This document shows positions 1 through 4,858 of a DNA stretch of 8,350 bases, piece after piece. The first letter of the stretch is position 1; each line of letters opens with the position of its first letter. The notes under the pieces are model-generated. The model was not told where the DNA came from. It saw only the letters and a program-made list of their open reading frames with translations, and made no database searches. A program made the position numbers and the translations under genes. This stretch comes from Candidatus Portiera sp. (GTDB lineage: Bacteria; Pseudomonadota; Gammaproteobacteria; CBDBNL01; JAAOII01). The DNA is taken from the NCBI GenBank assembly GCA_015163845.1, contig JAAOII010000182.1:1-8350 (forward strand), read 5' to 3'.

Positions 1-41
1 ATATTGAAGATCAAGATACTGAATATGAAGCGGACAAATAA
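1..41 (+). CDS. C-terminal tail of an unidentified protein (partial, left edge)
   Basis: Reading from base 3, thirteen codons are open and end at TAA 39-41, giving the acidic tail IEDQDTEYEADK. The stop lies inside a 22-bp palindrome that could act as a transcription stop, which fits a gene end. The frame starting at base 1 is also open, to TAG at 43-45, but its product is basic and less convincing. Too little is present to identify the protein. If real, it converges on atpC. Confidence 0.35.
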   Translation, partial: IEDQDTEYEADK

Positions 42-60
42 CTAGATAGCTATCTAGTTA
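39..60. terminator. Perfect 22-bp palindrome, possible hairpin terminator
   Basis: Bases 39-49 (TAACTAGATAG) are the exact reverse complement of bases 50-60. The palindrome includes the stop codon of the left-edge gene and is followed by a T-rich stretch (58-75) without a clean U-tract. It sits between two convergent genes, so a weak bidirectional terminator is possible. A dyad protein-binding site is the alternative. Confidence 0.35.
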
Positions 61-92
61 TTGACTTGTTATTTTAGTAGTTAACTTGAATA

Positions 93-148
93 GGGGATGA
101 TGGGAGATTGCAGTTTAACTGCTATTCTTCTACTATTGTTTGATCCCC
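93..148. terminator. Possible nested stem-loop between convergent genes
   Basis: GGGGAT at 93-98 can pair with ATCCCC at 143-148. Inside it, GCAGT at 110-114 pairs with ACTGC at 118-122 around a TTA loop. The element lies 34 bases past the atpC stop. There is no clear poly-U run in either direction, so termination is only a guess from position. Confidence 0.2.
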
Positions 149-181
149 CCACTTTTGTTTAGTTGCTGCTTTATTAGTTAT

Positions 182-622
182 CTATTTACCGTATTTTTCT
201 TTAATGCGGCGTAAAGTTTTTAGTTGACCAACTGCTTCTAACATCTTGGCACGAGTCATTGCATATTCCAATGATGCTGTCTTATCTTTCTCGGCTAATT
301 CTTCTTCTGCTTCTTGACGTGCCTTCTCAGCCGCCTCTGCACTCAAGCCCTCTTCTCTCAAGGCATCATCTGCCAAGATATGCACAGAATCAGGTTGGAC
401 TTCGAGAAAACCACCTTTGATATAAAATATCTCTTCACCATCCAATTTCCGTAGTTGGATAGGTCCTGGTGATAACTCAGTAAGGAGTGGAGCATGACCA
501 GGCAAGATGCCTAGCTCACCGCCAACTCCGGTGGCGACTAGTTCTTTTATATCACCACTATATATCTCTTCCCGTAAACTGGTAATGAAACACTTAATGG
601 TCTTTCCTGATGCATTATTCAT
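182..622 (-). CDS. atpC: F1Fo ATP synthase epsilon subunit
   Basis: This is the epsilon subunit of F1-ATPase, the central-stalk subunit that joins gamma to the c-ring and can inhibit ATP hydrolysis. The 146-residue length is normal. Residues 1-90 are the N-terminal beta-sandwich, with the family block GELGILPGHAPLLT at 35-48 and GGFLEVQP at 70-77. Residues about 90-142 form the charged helical hairpin. The ATG at 620-622 is the only standard start, since an in-frame stop lies 24 bases upstream. The good Shine-Dalgarno (648-652) is 25 bases from it and instead serves a two-codon ORF. In most bacteria atpC directly follows atpD; here the upstream neighbour is a divergent PIN-domain gene, so this copy is detached from the operon. 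Whether it is the only copy cannot be told from the window. The family call is firm. Confidence 0.95.
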   Translation of the reverse strand: MNNASGKTIKCFITSLREEIYSGDIKELVATGVGGELGILPGHAPLLTELSPGPIQLRKLDGEEIFYIKGGFLEVQPDSVHILADDALREEGLSAEAAEKARQEAEEELAEKDKTASLEYAMTRAKMLEAVGQLKTLRRIKEKYGK

Positions 623-632
623 ACTAACAATT

Positions 633-641
633 TTAACACAT
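633..641 (-). promoter_or_regulatory. Two-codon upstream ORF (Met-Cys-stop) before atpC
   Basis: On the minus strand GGAGG (648-652) is followed after six bases by ATG TGT TAA (641-633). The atpC ATG begins ten bases after that stop. The spacing is ideal for the mini-ORF and much too long for atpC, so atpC translation could depend on re-initiation. The bases are certain; the regulatory meaning is inference. Confidence 0.35.
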
Positions 642-751
642 TTTTATCCTCCAATATCATATTCTATAGGTCCATAACCTATTGGAATTTTTTTGCTTTT
701 TAATTTGATTGCTATTTAGGGGTGATGATAGAATCTAGGCGAAGTTTACTC

Positions 752-757
752 ATTATA
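752..757 (-). promoter_or_regulatory. Consensus -10 element, probable atpC promoter
   Basis: The minus strand reads TATAAT exactly at 757-752, about 130 bases upstream of the atpC ATG. No good -35 hexamer sits 16-18 bases further upstream. It is the best sigma-70-like candidate for the detached atpC, and would give a 5' leader of about 120 bases holding the mini-ORF and its Shine-Dalgarno. Confidence 0.35.
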
Positions 758-846
758 CGTTCACCCGCGTATTATTTTTATTAAATGCAAGTTTGATGCT
801 TAAACCCTTGATTTTTTGAAATATGCCCCCATATAAAGTATTAAGT

Positions 847-1749
847 ATGAATAAAATATCCATAGCATTTGATGCCAATATCATAGGATATGCTGAAGCA
901 ACTCCCAGAGAATCTGATACTGATGATATGGAAATGCTGAAAAGATCATCCACAGAACTATTGAAAGATTTGCAGGAGTTAGTGCAATCTACGCAGGGCT
1001 TAAGGTTAGTAATTTCCGAGACCGCTTATGATGAAATTTCTGACGGTAATGCAGAAAGAGCCAAAAGCTGCATAAAACTAACACAGGATATGGATATATT
1101 AGAAGATGTTCAAGAAATTAAAAATCTTGCTGGCTTGTTTATGGATGAAGGAGTGTTTAGAACCAAAGCAGGCAATGATGCTATGATTTTAGCAAGTGCA
1201 GTATTTTATGGGATGGACTATCTTATAACTTGGAATATGAAAGATCTAGCTAACAAGCTGAACATGCAAGACATGGTAAGAATAATTCTGCAACAGGGCT
1301 ATGAGGTGCCTAGATTATGTACAGCAAAACAGTGTTCAAATTATCATCTGGCACTTATTAAGCATGAATTGAGGGAACACCAGATCCAAGATAAAGGAAT
1401 GTTGTATAATATTGGCACTATGGAAACCACGAAACCTAAATATAGATTGCTCAATACTGACGATTGGGATAATATGGACAAAAAGGAAAAACAGAGATTG
1501 ATAGATGCCATTGAAAGTTCTGAAGTGATGATAGAATCTCGGCGGTGGCGGGCGAAGAAGGATGAAGAACTTCACAATGATCCTGAAAAGTATTGGAAGA
1601 ATAGAGAGGCATTGAGAAAAAAATGGAAGGCACAAGGAGTTAAATTTGCCCCTATCCCTCCTACTCCTCCGTGGGTAAAAACATTATTGAAGATGCACAA
1701 AGAAAAATTAGCTGCAAGAGAAGTCGCCAAGAAAAAAATTGAAGGATAG
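847..1749 (+). CDS. PIN-domain nuclease (VapC-like) with a C-terminal charged domain
   Basis: The protein is a predicted metal-dependent ribonuclease of the PIN fold, the fold of VapC toxins. From ATG 847, the acidic residues fall at D9 (FDAN), E63 (YDEIS), D111 (GNDAMILASA) and D133 after the conserved ITWN at 127-130. The PIN part ends near VPRLCTAKQ, about residue 160. Residues 192-300, starting METTKPKYR, form a separate Lys/Glu/Trp-rich domain ending in a PPTPPWV segment; I do not recognise it. It recurs as the next ORF. ATG 847 is preferred over ATG 823 because PIN proteins usually begin directly with the first strand; neither start has a clear Shine-Dalgarno. At 300 residues it is about twice the length of a normal VapC. 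No typical antitoxin gene lies upstream, so the extra domain, or the downstream ORF, might do that job. PIN assignment is strong; toxin role is inference. Confidence 0.8.
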   Translation: MNKISIAFDANIIGYAEATPRESDTDDMEMLKRSSTELLKDLQELVQSTQGLRLVISETAYDEISDGNAERAKSCIKLTQDMDILEDVQEIKNLAGLFMDEGVFRTKAGNDAMILASAVFYGMDYLITWNMKDLANKLNMQDMVRIILQQGYEVPRLCTAKQCSNYHLALIKHELREHQIQDKGMLYNIGTMETTKPKYRLLNTDDWDNMDKKEKQRLIDAIESSEVMIESRRWRAKKDEELHNDPEKYWKNREALRKKWKAQGVKFAPIPPTPPWVKTLLKMHKEKLAAREVAKKKIEG

Positions 1750-2138
1750 TACTGACACTATGGAATCTACGGAAACCACGAAACCTAAATATAGATTGCT
1801 CAATACTGACGATTGGGATAATATGGACAAAAAGGAAAAGCAGAGATTGATAGATGCCATTGAAAGCTCTGAAGTGATGATAGAATCTCGACGGTGGCAG
1901 GCGAAGATGGAAGAAGAACTTCACAATGACCCTGAAAAGTATTGGAAGAATAGAGAGGCATTGAGAAAAAAATGGAAGGCACAAGGTGTTAAATTTGCCC
2001 CTATCCCCCCTACTCCCCCATGGGTAAAAACATTATTGAAGATGCACAAAGAAAAATTAGCTGCAAGAGAAGCCGCCAAGAAAAAAATTGAAGGATAGTA
2101 CTGACACTATGAAATCTACGGAAACCACGAAACCTAAG
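1425..2138 (+). repeat. 349-bp tandem duplication, two full copies and a truncated third
   Basis: Copy 1 runs 1425-1773, copy 2 1774-2122, and a third copy stops after about 16 bases (2123-2138). The spacing is exactly 349 bp both times. Copies 1 and 2 differ at about a dozen positions by eye, roughly 96% identity, with no indels. Because 349 is not a multiple of three, the second copy is read in a different frame and forms a separate ORF. An 18-bp direct repeat, GGAAACCACGAAACCTAA, lies at 1422, 1771 and 2120 and marks the recombination points. Confidence 0.9.
1760..2098 (+). CDS. Free-standing second copy of the PIN gene's C-terminal domain
   Basis: From ATG 1760 this encodes 112 residues nearly identical to residues 192-300 of the PIN protein, without the nuclease part. 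An in-frame TTG at 1739 overlaps the end of the PIN gene and is a possible alternative start. I prefer the ATG, which has GAAGGA 13 bases upstream, although that spacing is long. The product is highly charged, with aromatic residues, a predicted helical middle (EKYWKNREALRKKW) and a PPTPPWV segment. By my count about eight of twelve base changes from copy 1 are synonymous, and the other four are R to Q, K to M, D to E and V to A. That suggests selection on the protein. The function is unknown. A regulator, antitoxin or binding partner of the PIN protein is a reasonable guess from context only. Confidence 0.6.
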   Translation: MESTETTKPKYRLLNTDDWDNMDKKEKQRLIDAIESSEVMIESRRWQAKMEEELHNDPEKYWKNREALRKKWKAQGVKFAPIPPTPPWVKTLLKMHKEKLAAREAAKKKIEG

Positions 2139-2153
2139 TTAAGCTTAGAATAA
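2109..2153 (+). pseudogene. Truncated third copy of the repeated domain (14-codon remnant)
   Basis: ATG 2109 opens MKSTETTKPKLSLE and stops at TAA 2151-2153. The first ten residues match the start of the preceding ORF (MESTETTKPK), then similarity ends abruptly at 2138. The upstream context, GAAGGATAG followed by ACTGACACT, is also repeated. It is best read as the outer edge of the duplication rather than a working gene. Confidence 0.55.
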
Positions 2154-2261
2154 ATTGCATCTCTTACAAGTTAGTTATTATCACTTGCAATTCGCATCTA
2201 TCAACTCCCTCAAAAACTGATCTTATTCAATATATCTACTATTGCTAATTACTCATAGGAC

Positions 2262-2312
2262 GGAGGTTAATGAATAGGTTTTAAATTCCCTAGTAAATGC
2301 AACGTCACCTCC
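2262..2312 (+). promoter_or_regulatory. Strong Shine-Dalgarno with four-codon ORF and SD-pairing segment
   Basis: GGAGG at 2262-2266 precedes ATG AAT AGG TTT TAA (2270-2284), a complete Met-Asn-Arg-Phe ORF. ACCTCC at 2307-2312 could pair with GGAGGT at 2262-2267 and hide that ribosome site. The element is 78 bases upstream of the amino-acid exporter start. A leader peptide is possible, but with only four codons and one Arg codon it may be chance. Confidence 0.25.
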
Positions 2313-2316
2313 ATTC

Positions 2317-2345
2317 TTGCCTAGTGGAATTGGTTAAAATATAAG
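2317..2345 (+). promoter_or_regulatory. Candidate sigma-70-type promoter for the exporter
   Basis: TTGCCT at 2317-2322 and TATAAG at 2340-2345 are separated by 17 bases. Transcription would start near 2352, only about ten bases before the exporter ATG. This suits the absence of a Shine-Dalgarno there. Both hexamers are imperfect. Confidence 0.3.
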
Positions 2346-2361
2346 CAAATGACTTATTTGT

Positions 2362-3006
2362 ATGCTACAACATTTTCTTGAAGGATTTCTCGTAGGAGGA
2401 GGACTGATCATTGCCATTGGGGCACAGAATGCCTATGTGCTACGGCGGGGCTTGCTCCGTGATCGTATCTTTATCGTCGTTGCTATATGTGCTTTGTCTG
2501 ATATTCTATTGATAGTTCTCGGGGTATTGGGCGTGGGCCTTCTTGTTAGTGATAATACTTATATATTGCAGGGCTTGGCTCTTGCTGGGGCTATTTTCTT
2601 GGCTAGCTATGGGCTGATGGCGGCAGGTCGGGCTTGGCAAGCATCTGGGTCTATGAATATTGATCTTGATGAGACGTCAAGTAAACTCAGTCCTTCAGGC
2701 AAAACCTCATTGGTGAGTTTGATAACTACTACTTTGGCACTGACCTATCTTAACCCCCATGTTTATTTGGACACTGTGGTGATCTTTGGCGGAATAGCTT
2801 CTAAATTAGAATGGCAAGACAAGATGTATTTTATGGCGGGCGGTTGTCTGGCATCTGTGACGTGGTTTTTCGTGCTGGGTTATGGAGCCAGATTATTGGA
2901 ACCTTTATTTAAGAAACCACAGATGTGGAGAATATTGGATGTGATAATTGCAGCTATAATGCTGTGGTTGGCAGCTGGTCTATTCCTTTACTTGATAAAG
3001 CTCTGA
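2362..3006 (+). CDS. argO: LysE/ArgO-family basic amino acid exporter
   Basis: The 214-residue inner-membrane protein belongs to the LysE/ArgO branch of the LysE superfamily, which exports arginine or lysine out of the cytoplasm. Supporting motifs are GAQNAYVLRRG at 20-30, at the end of the first membrane segment, and LNPHVYLDT at 130-138. The latter matches ArgO/LysE proteins rather than the RhtB homoserine/threonine group. About five or six hydrophobic segments are visible, with a polar loop near 88-112 (SGSMNIDLDETSSKLSPSGK), as expected for the family. Length is normal (E. coli ArgO has about 211). ATG 2362 fits the family N-terminus. It has no Shine-Dalgarno and lies close to the predicted transcription start, so it may be near-leaderless. 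No LysG/ArgP-type regulator gene is adjacent. The family is secure; the substrate (Arg or Lys) is inferred. Confidence 0.9.
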   Translation: MLQHFLEGFLVGGGLIIAIGAQNAYVLRRGLLRDRIFIVVAICALSDILLIVLGVLGVGLLVSDNTYILQGLALAGAIFLASYGLMAAGRAWQASGSMNIDLDETSSKLSPSGKTSLVSLITTTLALTYLNPHVYLDTVVIFGGIASKLEWQDKMYFMAGGCLASVTWFFVLGYGARLLEPLFKKPQMWRILDVIIAAIMLWLAAGLFLYLIKL

Positions 3007-3033
3007 TATCTTATGATATCTTTTAATATCTTC
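3004..3033 (+). repeat. Three tandem 10-bp repeats at the end of the exporter gene
   Basis: TGATATCTTA, TGATATCTTT and TAATATCTTC follow each other without a gap. The first contains the exporter stop codon TGA. Each carries GATATC or a near match. The array fills most of the short gap between two convergent genes, and no GC-rich terminator is visible there. Confidence 0.7.
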
Positions 3034-3043
3034 GCCTGAACTC

Positions 3044-4237
3044 CTACTTTAGCTGAGTTCTTGACTGGGATCCAAATTGGGATCCAAATTGGGATCTTAG
3101 TTGGAGTTCCTCCCATTCATTGGTTAATCTCAAGGCCTCACTATAAGATGCATAAATGCGGTTGCCTATTTGGGTAGTATCATTGATGTTAATCGTTGGG
3201 TTGGTCGCAGTATCTCTGATAACCTCTGTGGCAACTTGCTGCATGGCATTCAACAACTTCTGTGGGTAGGGAATAAACTTGACACCTTCTTGACGTAATT
3301 GTTGCATTGCTATGGCATTATGCCAATTACTCTCAGATAAGCCAAGCAAACATTCAGCACGACAGGACTCGTCTATTATTAGACGTAAGTCCGCAGGCAG
3401 TGATTGATAGACCTCAAGGTTTACCAAACATTCAGCAGAACCATTCGGTTCGTGGAAGCCAGGGTAATAACAATATTTGGCTAGCTTGTGTAAGCCGAAA
3501 GCACGGTCATTCCATGGAGCCAGTAACTCAGCCGCATCAATGACACCACTCTGTAAGGCGGTAAATATTTCAGTTGGTGGAATAGAAACAGGTAAGGCGC
3601 CGAAACGTTGAATGACTTTGCCACCCAGACCCGGCATGCGAATCTTCAAGCCCTTGAAGGGTTGTGCCGAATTGAAATCCAAAGGTTTTTTGAACCATCC
3701 GCCCATGCTTGGTCCAGTGTTGCCGGCCGCAAAGGGCTTAAGAGTAAAGGGGCTATATAATTCATCCCATAATGTTTGTCCTCCTCCTTGATAGAGCCAG
3801 CTATGGTGTTGATTGGGGTTGAGACCAAAAGGTACCGCAGTAAAGAAAGCTGTTAGTGGCGTCTTGCCCTGCCAGAAAAAAGAGGCGGTATGCCCCAACT
3901 CTGCAGTGCCACGTGATACGGCATCAAATACTTCTAAGCCACCTACCAATTCTCCCGCCGCATATAGTTGAATCTGGATGCGGTTATTTGATAGTTCGTT
4001 TATGCGTTTTGCTAAGCGGGCGGCGACTGCTCCTGTGCCTGGAGCATTGGGTGGCCATGAGGTGACCATCTTCCACTTATATACGTTACTTTTATTGGTG
4101 GAGGTCTCAATATTCGCTTCTTGTGCATTGTTATTAGATGTGCTATTAGATGCCTTAGGAATACGTAGCCCTATGGCAGCTCCAATGATGCCAGCCAAGC
4201 CAACGAACAAGATATATAAGAAATTACGTCTTTTCAA
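3044..4237 (-). CDS. dctP: TRAP transporter solute-binding protein, DctP/TakP type
   Basis: This is the periplasmic binding protein of a TRAP transporter, which captures an organic acid for a Na+-driven membrane permease. The N-terminus MKRRNFLYILFVGLAG has a twin-arginine-like RRxFL start and a hydrophobic core, but no clear AxA cleavage site, so it may stay membrane-anchored. The mature part has WKMVTSWPPNAPGTG at the first strand, and GLKIRMPGLGG at 197-207, where R200 matches the family's carboxylate-binding arginine. PWNDRAFGLHK and YYPGFHEPNG follow, as in TakP-like 2-oxoacid binders. The length of 397 is slightly above the usual 320-370 because of an Asn/Ser-rich linker (about 28-50) and a repetitive C-terminus. 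No DctQ or DctM permease gene is in the window. The DUF2306 gene lies 69 bases upstream on the same strand. The start has no Shine-Dalgarno. Family call strong; ligand unknown. Confidence 0.9.
   Translation of the reverse strand: MKRRNFLYILFVGLAGIIGAAIGLRIPKASNSTSNNNAQEANIETSTNKSNVYKWKMVTSWPPNAPGTGAVAARLAKRINELSNNRIQIQLYAAGELVGGLEVFDAVSRGTAELGHTASFFWQGKTPLTAFFTAVPFGLNPNQHHSWLYQGGGQTLWDELYSPFTLKPFAAGNTGPSMGGWFKKPLDFNSAQPFKGLKIRMPGLGGKVIQRFGALPVSIPPTEIFTALQSGVIDAAELLAPWNDRAFGLHKLAKYCYYPGFHEPNGSAECLVNLEVYQSLPADLRLIIDESCRAECLLGLSESNWHNAIAMQQLRQEGVKFIPYPQKLLNAMQQVATEVIRDTATNPTININDTTQIGNRIYASYSEALRLTNEWEELQLRSQFGSQFGSQSRTQLK
3067..3099 (-). repeat. 12-bp coding repeat at the 3' end of the TRAP binding-protein gene
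   Basis: GGGATCCAAATT occurs at 3067-3078 and 3079-3090, followed by a partial unit GGGATCTTA. On the coding strand it gives Ser-Gln-Phe-Gly repeats beyond the conserved fold, around residues 381-391. Because the unit is a multiple of three, copy-number change would only lengthen or shorten the tail. Confidence 0.8.
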
Positions 4238-4306
4238 TTTGGTTGAATTTGTTTTGATTAAGTGGCGAGGTGATATTCTAAACTATATGTAGTTAGTTGC
4301 TATAGG

Positions 4307-4759
4307 TTATTGTATGTTGATGAATGTAAACAACATATTATGTAGGTACCTCCCTGGTAATAACACAGCCAATAGCCCAGCTATGATTAGACCTATATAA
4401 GTACCTTTCATAGCTCTCTGATGGCGGATTAATAATAATTGGGGAGTAACTGGAATTCCTAATATTTTTGATGGAGAGTTAGCTGGAGTCCTCTGCATGA
4501 TATTAGCTCTAAGTTTGATGGAAATCAATGCCACAACTATAGACAAGAAGGTAAATAAAGTGATTAAGTGGATGTAGGAGAACTCGCCATTATCGCCACG
4601 AATTCCAAGAGACGAGATGCAGGATAAAAGTATTAGCCCAGACCAAGTGCGTCCAGCAAGTTTATGTAATCGGTCGCCTTTTGGACGCCACAGCACCCAT
4701 GCCCCGAGGGGAATAGCCAAAGATGTGACTGCTAAATGTACTGCAATGTTAAAGTCCAT
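4307..4759 (-). CDS. DUF2306-family integral membrane protein
   Basis: The 150-residue protein has four hydrophobic segments, near residues 5-24, 40-56, 63-83 and 120-136, so it should span the inner membrane. The sequence pattern matches the DUF2306 family: DRLHKLAGRTW at 29-39, FSYIHLIT at 60-67 and RHQRAMKGTYIG at 112-123. Histidines 8, 32, 64 and 113 lie near membrane boundaries and could bind a cofactor, but no activity is established for the family and I do not assign one. It is on the same strand as the TRAP binding-protein gene, 69 bases upstream of it, so co-transcription is possible. The ATG at 4757-4759 has no Shine-Dalgarno. The leader region upstream contains competing inverted repeats. 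Confidence 0.75.
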   Translation of the reverse strand: MDFNIAVHLAVTSLAIPLGAWVLWRPKGDRLHKLAGRTWSGLILLSCISSLGIRGDNGEFSYIHLITLFTFLSIVVALISIKLRANIMQRTPANSPSKILGIPVTPQLLLIRHQRAMKGTYIGLIIAGLLAVLLPGRYLHNMLFTFINIQ

Positions 4760-4784
4760 GCGGGTATTCTACTACACTTGTATC

Positions 4785-4848
4785 TAATCCTCTTATATAA
4801 CGAGTGCCTAATGTGTCTGCCCTAATAAAGAGGATTAACCTGTCCTCT
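4785..4848 (-). promoter_or_regulatory. Mutually exclusive inverted repeats before the DUF2306 gene
   Basis: TAATCCTCTT at 4785-4794 is the exact reverse complement of AAGAGGATTA at 4828-4837. The same second segment (AGAGGA, 4829-4834) can instead pair with TCCTCT at 4843-4848. The two hairpins cannot form together, an arrangement resembling an attenuator or switch in the minus-strand transcript between the lipoprotein stop and the DUF2306 start. No U-run follows, so classical termination is not supported. Confidence 0.35.
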
Positions 4849-4858
4849 AATGGTGGGC

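Noticed and set aside
1336..1984. Minus-strand open frames of 60-107 codons across the PIN gene and its duplicated domain
   Set aside because: They are antisense shadows of the plus-strand genes and are themselves duplicated with the 349-bp unit; their products look like random hydrophobic strings.
1425..2138. Insertion sequence or transposon remnant
   Set aside because: No transposase, terminal inverted repeats or target-site duplications are visible; the structure is a simple tandem duplication of coding DNA.
3307..4292. Plus-strand open frames of 69-104 codons opposite the TRAP binding protein
   Set aside because: The minus-strand gene explains the region in full with conserved family motifs, and these frames have no recognisable domains.
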